A stretch of 64,000 nucleotides of DNA, taken from positions 28,996 through 92,995 of the forward strand of contig NZ_AORI01000005.1 of the NCBI RefSeq assembly GCF_000367765.1, written 5' to 3'. How positions within the stretch are numbered: position 1 is the stretch's first letter; each line of letters starts with the position of its first letter. Both the position numbers and the translations under genes were made by a program. Below the pieces are notes generated by a model. That model saw nothing but the letters and a program-made list of their open reading frames with translations, was not told the origin of the DNA and made no database searches. Shown here in pieces: positions 19,801 to 31,357 of the stretch. The DNA comes from Metamycoplasma auris 15026. GTDB lineage: Bacteria; Bacillota_I; Bacilli_A; Mycoplasmatales; Metamycoplasmataceae.

Positions 19801-21274
19801 CATTGCTGAAATAAAGAAAAATATCACATTAGAATTAATAAATCAATTCAAAACTAATAAAGATATTTTTGGAAGCAAAACTACAATAGAAGACTTTTTA
19901 AAAACAGACAAGGAAAATAATGAACAATTATTTACCTTTGAGTTTATTCCTAGTTTTTGAATTAAAAAATCAGTAGATTCACTAAATCTTAATGAGGGTG
20001 AAAGACAAGAAATCTTAGATAAATACTTAGAATCATTATTCTATGCTTTAAGAAAAATCAACTTAGGAATTAATGTTCCATCTTATTTAAAACAATATTA
20101 TTTGAATGCAGAAGAGTTTAATATTTCAATCCAAAATAATTCTTCATCTTCAAGAGTAATTGACTTTTCTATTCTTAGAGAAGAAATTAATAAGTCACTT
20201 GAAAACAAATATCCAAACTGAAAAGAAAACCTTAATACTAAATACAAGGATGATTTTGATGATATTGCAAAAACTCTAGATGTTCCAATTAAAGAAAATT
20301 ACAATGATGAATATTTCTTAAATCCTCCAAAGATTACTATCAAAGATATTTTTGCAGACTCAAGTGCTGCATTAAAACAAAAGTTTGATAAGAACCTTTT
20401 AGAATTAACAAATAAATTAAGAAATAAGGTCTTTGATAATAGTAACTTCTTAGTTGAATTAGCTAAGTCTACATTTGAATTATATGGTGCTTATATTAAT
20501 GATGTAATTAAAAATAAAATTAGCAATTACATGAAACTAATAAATCCTTCATATGACAAAAGTTTCTTTGATGTTGATGATTTTATTTCAGCAAATAAAA
20601 GTTATGCCTTTGATGCTTATCAGGTGTTTAGTTTTCTTCTTCCAAATGTTGATTTTACAAATCTAAAATCACTCGAAAGTCTTTCTTTAGATAAACTAAA
20701 GGATATAAATAAAGAAATTAATATAGTCCCATCTAAAGATGAAGCAGGACAACCTAAATGAGGAATTAATAGTTTCAAAACTACTTTAGATATTAATTTT
20801 AATAAAGATACTATTTTTGATTTACTTTGAATGAAATATGTTCTAGATTTAGAAAAATCTTCATTAGGATTTTTTGAACTTCCTAAGGTATTAAAAGACA
20901 AAGTATACAAAAAATATGAACTATCTTTAAGTGATGACATTGAAGAAATTATTAATCCAGAAGATAGTCCAGATGATACAAATACTCATAGCAATTCAAA
21001 TAACAAATCTAATAAAGATAAGACATTTAATGTTAAAGAGCATTTATGATGAATTATTCCTTTAGCTTGAATTGTGCCACTTGGCGCTATCTTGCTTCCA
21101 ATCTTAATCATTAGATTAAAAAGAAGTAAAAAAGCTTTAGCTGACAGCGAAGTTGAAGTAATTAATAAATCAAAAGAAAATAAAAAGAACTCTAAAAAAT
21201 CTAAAAACAATGATATTTTAATATCACTTTTAAAACCAAAAAACAATAAAAACACCAAAGAATCTAAGGAATAA
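16877..21274 (+). CDS. giant ICE surface protein 1 (1,465 aa)
   Basis: Several frame-sharing segments interrupted only by TGA (Trp) form one protein. It has a signal peptide (residues 1-22, without a clear lipobox), a very long extracellular part of Lys/Glu-rich helices alternating with strand-rich modules, one transmembrane helix (about 1,391-1,413, with IPLAWIVPLGAILLP) and a basic cytoplasmic tail. Modules around 675-760, 775-850 and 895-970 look alike (a polar helix then F.F/L.L strands), suggesting internal duplication. AAAGG lies 9 nt before ATG 16,877; a TTG two codons earlier is less likely. It is paired with a second giant protein downstream. A mating-surface or adhesin role is plausible but unproven. 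Confidence 0.8.
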
Positions 21275-21300
21275 TTTCTTAGATTTCTTTCGTTATTTTT
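21261..21300. terminator. bidirectional terminator
   Basis: AATCTAAGGA and TCTTAGATT form a stem at the end of the giant gene, followed by T-rich sequence. It also lies at the 3' end of the convergent minus-strand gene. Confidence 0.55.
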
Positions 21301-21896
21301 TAATAAATAATCTTCTCAAAATCAAGAGCTAAAAGTCAATTCTTATATGTATTTTGCAACTCTAACAAACTTAATTCTATTAATGAATGCTTTTCTTTGT
21401 TATATCAAACATAAGAATCACTTTTAAAAGTTAAAATCTGAGGTATTAAAATAATTCATTTACTTTTTCAACCATATAGTTTTAAATCTTCATTTATTAA
21501 AAACTCTAAATGGTTGTGTGAATATATATTATTTTCATAGCAAAAGTCTTTAATTGAATATCCAATATTTAACACTTCTTCATTTTTTGAATATGTGTAT
21601 GATATGTTATTTGAGTTAAGTCAAATAAGAAAGTTATAAACGATCTCTAATTTAAAAATAGATATATTTTGACTAAAAAGTTCATCTAAGACTTTTTCTT
21701 TTCAGTTGGTATTTAAATTAATAACTATTTTTTGGATTTCTTTTAAATAAAAACAAAAGTCATATAAATATTCTATTTTCTCAGATTCTTTTTTGCTTAA
21801 AATAAAAAATCTAAATAGCAAATAAATATCATTGTCATTCATTTGCCGTATTTGATTTAAAAAAATATCTTTTGCTTGTTTAGTTGTAATTCTCAT
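21300..21896 (-). CDS. hypothetical ICE protein (198 aa)
   Basis: A soluble, helix-rich 198-aa protein, convergent with the giant gene. It starts MRITTKQAKDIF with many Asn, Tyr and Leu residues and an alternation of aromatic and charged positions. No signal peptide, membrane segment or known motif is visible. Three in-frame TGA codons encode Trp. It has its own start within the region upstream of giant protein 2 and seems to be transcribed alone. Function unknown. Confidence 0.65.
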
Positions 21897-21950
21897 TTAT
21901 TCTTACTTTCATTAATATCAGATAATAAACTACTTTAATTATAATTATAT

Positions 21951-21974
21951 TATAATTAAGATACCAAACTAAGT
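21951..21974 (+). promoter_or_regulatory. shared ICE promoter element, copy 3
   Basis: TATAAT (21,951-21,956) is followed by TAAGATACCAAACTAAGT, identical to copy 2 after the -10. It lies 91 nt before the start of giant protein 2. Confidence 0.6.
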
Positions 21975-22064
21975 TTATTATCTACATATTTATAGCAAAT
22001 ATGTTGTTTTATTGTATTCTCATTTACTTTAGTAATCTTTTTTAAAAAATAGGGGGTATAAACC

Positions 22065-25000
22065 ATAAATAATAATTTTAAAAATAACTCTAATCCAAAT
22101 AATAACAGTAAAAATAATGAACCTAGAAAATCAAAGCTAAAGAAATTTCTTGCTGCTTTTGGTATTTTTGCAGGTATAGGAATTGTTGGAATTGGTATAA
22201 ATGAACTAAAAGTTCATATTAGCAATAAAAGCAAGAATAAAATTAACATAAATAACGAAACTAAAAAAACCAATAATTCCAAAATATCTTATTACCATGG
22301 CAGACCTGTTTATAGAACCAGATATGATTTCTTTTTACCAAAAAATTGACCAAAAAATAGTAAACCATGAATACCTAGATATCCAACTGATAAAGAAGAA
22401 CCTTCTTCATCAACGATTACAACTACAACTTCTTTAGACACTACTTCTAATGCTATTTCATCATCCTCAACAATAGATACTAATTCAGATAGATTCTTCC
22501 CAACTCCTAAACCAAAACCACAGCCTAAAGAAGAAGCTGAAGACGATGATGAATTAAATCCAAGAAGTTCAACTCCATCTTCTTCCTCTACAACTCCTCC
22601 AAGAAACTCTTCCACAGTCAAAAAAGTATTAGTAAATAATACTAATTTGTTGTTTGATTCTAATTTTCTAAAATCATTAGAAAAAGAAATCAAAGAGGAA
22701 CTTAAAAATCCAAAATCTGAATATGAATTACAAAATAAATTAAGAAGTTTATATGAAAATCTTGATGTTTTACCTATAAATATCTCAAATTACATTGAAA
22801 AACTACATGCTGGTGTTGATGCTAACAAACAGGAAACTATAGTCTTTATCAAGAACCCCAAGTTAAGAAGTAATCTTCTTATTTTGATGTATTGAAATCA
22901 AATGATTAAAAAGCATTCTATTTTTAAAACTAAAACATTTGATGTTAACAAAATATCATTATTGCTTCCTCATTTCAAAAGAACAAATAACGCAAGTCTT
23001 AATCAATATCTAACATTATATACATTTGAAAAAATGGCTAGATATTTATTAGATTCGCTAAAGGAGTTTAGTTCTTATGATGGGGTCTATTCTGATAAAG
23101 ATGATATTGAAAAAGAAGATTTCTTTAATTCATCTGGATTTTATGATTTCTTTATTGATTTTGTTAAAACATATAAAACCCAATCTGGTTTATTTAAAAA
23201 ATATATTGACCATTTTACTTTTTACAAAGAAGCAAACAAGGATTGATGATTTCGTACAGTTAGTGATATGTTAAAAAACGGGTATTTCAATGGTGAATTT
23301 GAAATACCAAAACTTGACCAATTTTTCAAAGAAATCAATGCATCAGATTATCTAAGTTCCAAAAATAATTTATTTTCCTCTTTAAGTGCATTATCCCATT
23401 ATATTTTATTGCATTCATTAAACAATAAAGATATTACTACTGAGTTTATTTTTCATGACTTTAAACTTCTTCAATCTACATTTCTTGATTTTTTACCTTG
23501 ATGAAACTGAAATAATCTTGCTAATTTAGATACTAAATCATTGTTTTATGATTTAGAACTTAAAACTAGAGAAAGTTCTTATAAGGAAGTGAATAAACTA
23601 ACAAAAACAGAAATAGATAAAATCCTTAACTATCCACCAACAAATCTACCAAAATCACTTCAAGAACCTTTTAATAATCTTTTAAAAGAAATTGCAAGAC
23701 ATTTAAAATATAAAGTAGAACCATCTAACTCAAATAAATGAATTGGTGTTTCACATGCAATGTTACTAGCTAATCTAAAAGACTTAATTTCTAAAGCTAA
23801 AAACATTATTAAAATAGCCAATTCAAATGGCAATACTAAACTAAATGAAGATAAAAGAAAAGAAGCTATTGAATTAATCAAACCTGAAGTTGAAGAATGA
23901 AATAAATATATTTCTTCAATTAAACCAGTTGTTGAAAGGATAAAGAATAATAAAAATCTTTTAGCAACAATAGAGTTGATTGAAAACTTATATAATAAAT
24001 TAAATCAAAAATATATAAGCGATATTTCTAAATGGCAACACACTTATAATGAATATATAAGAATTAAAGAAAAATATGATTCGTTAGTAAAATCAATTGA
24101 TATCTTTAATAAAGCAATTAAAGTTACCAATCTAAAATCTCCAGAAGTCCATTTTCTAATAAATAACTTATATATAACTAAGTTTAATCTTGAAGACAAT
24201 TATCATAATTTCTTAATCAATGATATTGATTTATATAATTTAAAACCTTCAGCATTAGCATTCTATATTCAAGCGCCTTATAAAGGTCTATTTAAAATTA
24301 GCAATATAAAATTAAATCCATCAAATGATGGAACTAAATCAACATTAGACTTTGAAGTTTCATTATCTAATCATCCAACTTTAAAAAATCAATTAATAAA
24401 AAGACGTTTCAGTTTAAATGCCTCATCTGAAAAGATTGAAATATACAATAAAATTAAAAAGAAACAAGCAACTATTGATAAATGATTGAATGACCAAAAA
24501 ATCACAAAAGAAAAAATCAATACTGAATTGCAATTTCTGAAAGAAGACTTTAATAAATATGAATTATATAAGATTAATATTTTTGATAACTCAAAAGATA
24601 AATCTTACTATACAAACATATTAAAAGTTATTAGTGATTTTGAAAATACATTTAAAACTAAGTATGCTGAGTATTTAGAAAAACTTAAAAAACAACTAAT
24701 TGGGCAATTTAATTCACAATATGATAAGTTTATTTCAACTATTGATTCTTTAACTGCCAAGAAATACAAAGATTTAGTCTCAGAATACAAATCAAAAAGT
24801 ATTCAATATGCAAAAAAAATATACAATGCTTATTCAAAGAAAACTGAATTAATAAAATCAATGTCAATTGCAGACAATGACTTTAAAAAAGTTTCAATTG
24901 CTGATATGAAATCTTATGTTAGTATTTTAACTTCATGAAATAAGCAACTAAGAATTGATATTGATGAAATTAATAAACTATTTGACATTTCAGATTTAGA

Positions 25001-26366
25001 TTTAGATATAGTTCTTGCTAATAATTTAACTCATGAAGATTGAATTAGAGCGTTTGCTAAAAAAATACCATTTGAAGTTAAAGAAAATATAGATTTTAGT
25101 TTTGAATTAAAAAAATCAGTTCCTGGAATTAAAGGATTTGTTAAGTTTAAAGCAAAGAAAACTAAAAAAATAGTAGGTGAACTTGAAATTGAACTTCCTT
25201 TTATAAGAAAAGATATCTCAAAATTAGATTTGCGTTTAAGAATAACAAATAAGACTAAAGAAGAATTGATTATCAAAAGACTTATTCAGGTATTAGGATT
25301 TGAAATAAAGAAATATCAAGATTATGAAATATCTATACGAAAAGCAACTAAAAAAGCATCAGGTGAAGTTTGAATTAAAGGTTTTGGTCAAAAAATCTAT
25401 GGTTCATTATATATTCCTATTACCCAACTTAAACTTGATGATATTTCATCTTTGGAATTAAATCTAGATTTAACAAAAGATATTACTGAAGATATGATTA
25501 CTGAAGCATTAATTGAAAAACTAAGATTTAAGGTAATAAAAAACAAAGACTTTAGAGTTTCAATAACTCCTGCAACAAAAGAAAATATAGGAATTATAAA
25601 AATAACAGCATTAGATACAAAAATAACTGGTGAGTTGTTAATTTATATCCCTAAGAAGAACTTACCAATTGATTTATCAAAACTAAAACTAGACATTGAA
25701 AAAGAAATTACTAAATATACTCCAACATCAGAAATTATTGCTTCATTCAATAAAGCATTAGGTTGAAACCCTAGATATGATATTAATTATGGAATACTAA
25801 CTAGTGAGTCACACTTTAGTTTAGATGGATTTGCAAGAATATTTTCAAAAAATAACAAAATGTTTATTAATTCATTACACTTAGCTTATAATAGACCAAA
25901 GCCTATTGATATATCTAAATTAAAATCACAATGAACACTAAGACTAACACAAAATACAGACATAAATGATATGTTAGATGAGTTTATTAATTTATTAAGA
26001 ACTCCTTATTTTGTTCCAAGAAAAGACATAGATTTTAGTTATTCAACTAGATTTCCAGTTAAACAAAATGACCATGGACAAATTAAGTTTGTAGCAAATC
26101 GTTTTAGTGCTCTTCAAGGCGAATTAATTCTTAAAATTGATTTTGTTGAAGAAACTAAAAAACCAATTGAAAAAGATCCAAAACCATCAATTCCTACAAT
26201 ACCAAAGCCTAAAGAAAAGAATGATACAAATCTAAATATTAAAATTATTGCTGGTGTGTTAACTTCACTAGTATTCTTAGGTGTGATAATAGCAATAGCT
26301 GCAGTCTTTATAAAAACACATAAAAATCATATTAAGATTGAATTGCAAGAAGAAAATGATGAGTAG
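22065..26366 (+). CDS. giant ICE surface protein 2 (1,433 aa)
   Basis: Eight in-frame segments joined by TGA (Trp) form one protein. It starts with an Asn-rich stretch and a glycine/isoleucine-rich transmembrane anchor (about 26-46). A Ser/Thr/Pro-rich low-complexity linker (about 105-185) follows, then a long helical region. Near the C-terminus are tandem modules of about 90 residues with a DISSLELNLDLTK-type helix and F.V.I strands. A proline-rich segment and a transmembrane helix (about 1,393-1,415) close it. The reading frame opens with a stop, ACC, then ATA at 22,065; AGGGGG is 8 nt upstream, so ATA is the likely start. It probably acts with giant protein 1 at the cell surface. Confidence 0.8.
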
Positions 26367-26419
26367 GTTTAATTATTATTTAGAATTAGAATATCTAACT
26401 AATTTTTTGGAGTTTTTTA

Positions 26420-27610
26420 ATGGGCAATAATATAAGTTCCTATGATAAATCAGTATTGTCATTACTTAAGGAGCAAATTGAACAAGCAGATTTAGACTTT
26501 AAACAATCAAAAGAAAGAAAAGAACTACATTTGACTGTTCATTCAAAAGTTACAAGAAAAATTGCTACTACCAATGGGGTAGTAGTTGTTTTGTTAACAA
26601 AATATATAAGAAAGATTAAAGGTGAACCTAATAGGATTTATATATTTGATAAGCATACCTTATTACAAAATAAAAGACAATTAGTATCTTCATCTTTTTA
26701 CAATTCAATTATCAATGATTTCTTAAATGGGTATAGTTATAGGGCAAATGCTAAAAAGCATAATGTTTCCTTAGGTAACATTTGAAGAATTATTAAGTCT
26801 TCTGAAGTCAATAAAAACAGTTTGATTGACTACAAGGAAAAACTTGAAAATAATAAACAAAATATAGTTTATATTTCACTTGATGATGCATATCATAGGT
26901 TTTATGTTTCTAAAAATAATGTGAGAAAAATCAAGTTTAAATTGATTATTTTTTATATGCTTACTCCTTCAAGAAAAATGATAAATAAAAACCATTTTAT
27001 TATTCTTCGTGATGATTTAGATAATATCAATTATCCAATTTCAGCACTAGTTGAAAAAATTAAAAGCATAGTTTCCTATTGCTATGGAGATAATATTAAA
27101 CTAGTTGTCACTGGTGATGGTGCCACTTGAATTAAAAATCTTGCTGTTAGATTAAAAGCAGATTATATTCTTTGTAGGTTTCATTTAAAACAAAAACTAG
27201 GAGTAATATTTAATAATTCAAAGGAATTAAAAAACATGCTTGATAAATATTATCAAGATTCAGGCATTAGATTGGATAAGGTAATTAATCGATTTCTTTT
27301 TAATAAAAACTATGAAGAACTTATTAAGTTTCTTGAGCAAGGATTAAGTCAACTAAAAGATTATCTTAACCTCTCAAGGTGAAATCATCTTGTTGATTTT
27401 TTAAAATATATCAAAAGAAATCTTAAAGGACTTGTAGATGTTCCTATGGATAGTTCTTTATATTTTGGAAATGTTGCAGAAAGTTTTGTATCACACTTAA
27501 TTAAGAAGAAAATCAAAAGAAACTGAACTATTTATGGAGTGCACTCTATAATGGTATTATTGCTTAAAAACCAGACTGGGATTTATCTAGAAAACTATAT
27601 TAATTATTAA
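26420..27610 (+). CDS. Mutator-like DDE transposase of the ICE
   Basis: A 396-aa transposase. A helical DNA-binding region (SYRANAKKHNVSLGNIWRI) is followed by the catalytic domain: ISLDDAYHRF (first Asp), VVTGDGATWIKN (second Asp), ILCRFHLKQKL, and GNVAESFVSHL (Glu). This order fits the UPF0236/ISLre2-type, Mutator-like enzymes that replace tyrosine integrases in mycoplasma ICEs. GGAG precedes the ATG by 7-8 nt. It is the last gene before the element end, the usual place. It is intact, so excision and insertion could be active. Confidence 0.9.
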
Positions 27611-27624
27611 TTTATAAATCTAAA

Positions 27625-27693
27625 AAACACAAGTTGTTTCATATGCCATAAGCATATTTTTAACTTTTACTTTTTTTAAAAATATTTGTGTTT
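27625..27693. repeat. nested inverted repeats near the ICE right end
   Basis: AAACACAA (27,625-27,632) and TTGTGTTT (27,686-27,693) enclose a hairpin ATATGC (27,642-27,647) / GCATAT (27,652-27,657). A further palindrome GATTCT/AGAATC lies at 27,729-27,745. They could be the transposase-bound terminus or a terminator. Confidence 0.45.
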
Positions 27694-27699
27694 ATTCTC

Positions 27700-28068
27700 T
27701 TAAAAACCCGATATAATGATATTGTAATGATTCTTAACTAGAATCTGCCACTTTATATTGAACACCGTCCCAAATTTATCACGAGGCAATTTATTTTGAA
27801 GTTCAGCAAAGTGTAATAGACCTTCTCAAGTTGATTGGTTAAAGGACTTGTCATTAAGAGCTGCACCATCAGTAATCATAATGTATTTGTATGGAAGATT
27901 TTTTGCTTCATCGGCTGTAAGTTTTAAATCTTCATTCAATTTAATATTAGCTACTGGTACCTTAGGAGCATTTGGGTGAGTATATTTACTCTTACCACAT
28001 GAGGCTGCTATCAAAGGTAAAGTTACAACACTTGATAAAACACTAAGTCCTCATAATAATTTTTTCAT
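27700..28068 (-). pseudogene. truncated BMP-family (P48-like) lipoprotein, N-terminal fragment
   Basis: ATG 28,068 begins a lipoprotein signal (LPLIAASC), followed by a segment typical of BMP/Med-type nucleoside-binding proteins: YIMITDGAALNDKSFNQSTW and GLLHFAELQ. After about residue 103 (KFGTVFNIKW) the frame runs into unrelated sequence and stops at 27,700. The gene was about 450 codons in relatives, so most of it is lost. The simplest explanation is ICE insertion within the gene, with the C-terminal part expected beyond the left end of the element. Confidence 0.8.
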
Positions 28069-28352
28069 CTTGATTTATCCTCATTATTATATTGATTGAT
28101 AGATAGAAAAAGGTGTTTAGTTATTTAAGAAAATCTTAATTTTTAAAACTTTCTTTAACTACTTTGTGAAAAATGTCTATATAATTGATTTCTTTATTCA
28201 ATTGTTTCGTAGATTCAATATATATTTATATTCTATCTATCTATACAAATATTATCATTTTAAAAATAAATTTATAAAAGTTAAAAATTTGACTAAATGC
28301 AAGTTTGTTTTTAAAATGATAATTTGTGGTATTAATAACTTATATAAATAAA
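28069..28352. other. intergenic, no gene seen
   Basis: AT-rich leader of the broken BMP gene and unassigned sequence. A 61-codon plus-strand frame here is rich in Ile, Tyr and Lys, has no ribosome binding site and looks random. Confidence 0.5.
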
Positions 28353-28391
28353 ACAAGAAAGGGATTTTGGCTTCCTTTCTTGTATTTTTTT
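28353..28391 (-). terminator. terminator after peptidase 1
   Basis: ACAAGAAAGG (28,353-28,362) and CCTTTCTTGT (28,374-28,383) form a 10-bp stem with T-rich sequence on both strands. Confidence 0.7.
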
Positions 28392-28406
28392 GTTTCTATA
28401 AAACAA

Positions 28407-31079
28407 TTATAGATTGTAGTGTAGTTTTACAATTTCTTCTAGAGCACCAAGTGGTAAAGCACCAGTTTCTAGAATGATGTTTGTAAATTCTTTAATGTTT
28501 TCTTTGTTTTCAACAAATGCTTTTCTTGATAGACCTTTAGATTTTCTTACAGCATCATATAGTTTTAGCATGCTTTCTTTACCTGTGTTATATGAAACTG
28601 ATTGACCTGGGTTATTTAGATAACGTTTAGATTCGGCAGCGATGTCACCAACACCTAAAGCAGAATTTTCTTTCATGAATTTTCTTATATCTAAAATAGA
28701 TGCATTTGCTGGAAGTTCCTTATTAGGTTCAACACTACCATGGAAGGCATTATCTACTGCACGACGCATATTACGTAATTGTGCTTCGTTTAGAGCTCCA
28801 TAGTATTGAAGAATATTAGTTAATTCAGCTGCTTTTAGAGTGTGTTCTTTTTCGTCCTTAACTTCTTTACCATTAGCAGCTATATCTCAGTAAACTCCAC
28901 CATGTAAGGTTTTCATTTCTTTGATTTCATCAGCTGTAACATCTTCTTTTTTATCTGCCTTAATGAAACTTGTTATACCATGCGATTTCTTGAAACTTAC
29001 TGGTAAAGCATAGTAGTCTTCAGAATTAAAGTCAGGAGTTCCATATAGTCCAGCTTCAATACCAAATCATTCCATGAATAGAGCTCATCCTTCAATGTAT
29101 GAAGTGTAATCGAAAATGTTTCCAATAGTATGACCATTGATTTTTTTTAGGAATTTGTCAGCATATGTAACTTGGTTGTGGTGTCCCATAACACTTTCGT
29201 GGTTAGCAAATGATGTAACAGATCATTTTGGTAAGCTATAATATGGGTCAGGGTTGAAAATGAAGTAGCCATTGTAAGCACCAACACCAGAGAATGTACG
29301 TTTGCTAAATTCATATGCTCTAATGTCATATTCTGGAACTTTTTGTGCAAAGTAGCTATATCCATGATCAATGGTTCTTTGTTTAAATTGCTTGTAAGCC
29401 TTGAATGCTTCTAGAGCACCATAGTAGAATTGTTTTTCTGTAATTGTTCCGTATTTTTTATCTGAGCCTTTTAATGATTCATATTTTAAGTTCTTTAATG
29501 CTTCAATGGAGTCTTTTAGATTAGAATCGTCTACCAACTCCTTCATCTTAGTTTCGGTGTAGTATTCTTTACCTTCCCGACCAAAGAAGAATCTTTCTTG
29601 GTTCATTCATTTATTAAATTCACCAAGATTAATTTTTCCTTCTTTGTCACGGATATTAAGTTTAAGATCTTCTACCTTATCACCACTTAAACCTTTTGGA
29701 TTATATTTAATTGTAGGAGATCATTCGGATTTATCATCACCTGTAATTAGGGTAGCCACAGCTTTTGCAGCTGCTTCCATATTATGAACTGCAGTTTTTG
29801 TAGTTTCGTAACCTGAATCATAAACTTCTTGTGAAGTTTCATTGTTGGTTGTTGACATTTTTAGAATAATGTCATATAGTCTCTTACCTGTTGTAGTTTT
29901 TTCAGAACCTTTAATTGAACCTATGCCAACATCTTTTGCTTCAAGATCTTTTTGAGTTAAACCTAAACCATAAACAAGCTTGCCATCAACTTCAATTGAA
30001 TCTTCAAGTTCGTTAATTTTATTTTTATTAGAAACTTTAAGTTCTTTAATATTTTCACCAAGGCCATGATCTGCAGCCGCGTAGTACTTACTTACATAAA
30101 ATTCGTGGAATTTTTTCAAGTTTTCATCAACTGTTTTGCTCTTCTTAATAATATTTAAAACAGTTTCTTCTTTATCACCGTTAGAATCTTTAACTAATTC
30201 CTTCAATTCAGTTGTATAATGATTACTTAAAATTGATCTAATGTTGTTTTTAATTACTACTTTAGATAAAACAACATTAGATTTGATTCCCTCTTCTAGG
30301 TTTCTTTGAAGTTTAGGAGCTTCTTCTTTTGTAATATCATTAATTGTTTCATAGAAAGAGTTTAATGGATATGATGACGCAGGTCCACCTTTTAGATATC
30401 CACCAATTAAACGAATTTCAGATTCGTATAAACCTTTAGAAATGTCTCATTCTTCCTTTAGCCCACTAGCTCAAGCCGTTGAAGTAACATTAAGATTTCT
30501 TTTTTTAATTTTTTCTAACTTAGAAATTCAGTCTGTATAGAAAGCAATAACTTTAGCTGATTCTTCTTTTGTTGGGAAGTTTACATCAATAGTTTCTGCT
30601 AGTTTATCCTTTGATGCTAAAAATTTTTCATATTGTGAAGTTATGTATAATGCAGTTAAATCAATAATATTTTGATTTACTTGACCATAACCTTTAGTTG
30701 CAACTTCTTCTAAAACTGGGAAAATAAGTTCATCAAAAACTTTTTTATTTTCAGATTCTAGTTTCTTTATTTCTTTGTCTAAAGAATCTATTTGAGCTTG
30801 AAGTTTTTTCTTTTGTTCTCCGTCTTCTTTTGTTTTATCAAGTTCAGCTCTTACTTTTTTTAGTTCTTCATTTTTTGCTTCTAAAGCCTTGTTTGTTTCT
30901 TGTGTTTTAGCCTTAAATTCTTCGTTTTTTAGATTATATTTATCAATTAATCGTTTATTTTCTTTTGCAAATACACCTTGCTGAATGCCATAAGGTATTA
31001 ATGCAAATGCCACAGGGGCAATAATAACACCTGAAACTATTCCAGTTAGTATCAACCCTTTTTTAGTTTTTGGTGACAT
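28407..31079 (-). CDS. membrane-anchored DUF885-type metallopeptidase 1
   Basis: An 890-aa protein. Residues about 8-30 form a transmembrane anchor (TGIVSGVIIAPVAFALIPYG), then a Lys/Glu coiled coil (about 35-115) projects a large catalytic part. The zinc site is NHESVMGHH (about residue 624), the HExxxGHH of the DUF885 family, followed by YIEGWALFMEWFGIEAGLY (about 660), and the C-terminal SKRYLNNPGQSVSYNTGK and LPLGALEEIV blocks. It is therefore a likely extracellular zinc peptidase that could supply peptides or cut host proteins; the substrate is unknown. The full-length paralogue at 32,240 is similar throughout. A hairpin separates a strong SD from the ATG. Confidence 0.85.
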
Positions 31080-31091
31080 ATTTTAAATGTA

Positions 31092-31164
31092 TATGATAGA
31101 ATATAACACTGTATTTTATTTTTTGATTTATTTGTGTTATTCTATCGTATAAACTTCTCTCCTC
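31092..31164 (-). promoter_or_regulatory. leader hairpin between SD and start codon
   Basis: On the minus strand GAGGAGAGAAG (31,154-31,164) is a strong SD, but the ATG is about 77 nt further on. Between them GATAGAAT-AACAC and GTGTT-AT-ATTCTATC form a long stem. A stop codon two codons before the ATG rules out an upstream in-frame start. The hairpin may bridge SD and ATG or act as a switch. Confidence 0.45.
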
Positions 31165-31292
31165 TTTTAATTTTGTAATACTTTTCAGATAACTTTGTAT
31201 TTAATATTTATATTTTTGTTAATATTTTCTCTATACTTTAAATCCTATTGTTATCCTTATATTAATAATACAAGTAAAAATCAAAAAAAAGA

Positions 31293-31349
31293 AAAAAAGG
31301 CTTCTTGTCAATGGTACTCAATCATGATTGATAAGATATAGCCTTTTTT
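31293..31349 (-). terminator. terminator after truncated paralogue
   Basis: AAAAAAGGCT and AAGCCTTTTTT close a hairpin with an inner TCAATCATGATTGA palindrome just after the stop codon at 31,358. Confidence 0.7.
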
Positions 31350-31357
31350 CTTTACTT

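Larger units (their letters stand above)
1..27745. mobile_element. Mycoplasma integrative conjugative element, right portion
   Basis: The stretch carries a TraE/VirB4-like ATPase, a VirB6/TrbL-like membrane protein, a pilin-like protein, an SSB, surface lipoproteins and a Mutator-like DDE transposase, the known gene set of mycoplasma ICEs. It ends within the remains of a BMP-family lipoprotein gene, and chromosomal genes follow. The left end and the TraG coupling protein are not in the window, so the element starts before position 1. The right boundary is placed between 27,693 and about 27,760, where the BMP reading frame stops matching its family; the exact junction is inferred. GATC and GAATTC are strongly depleted relative to the flanking chromosome. 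Confidence 0.82.

Noticed and set aside
28166..28351. 61-codon plus-strand ORF after the truncated BMP gene
   Set aside because: No SD, Ile/Tyr/Lys/Asn-rich composition as expected for random AT-rich DNA.
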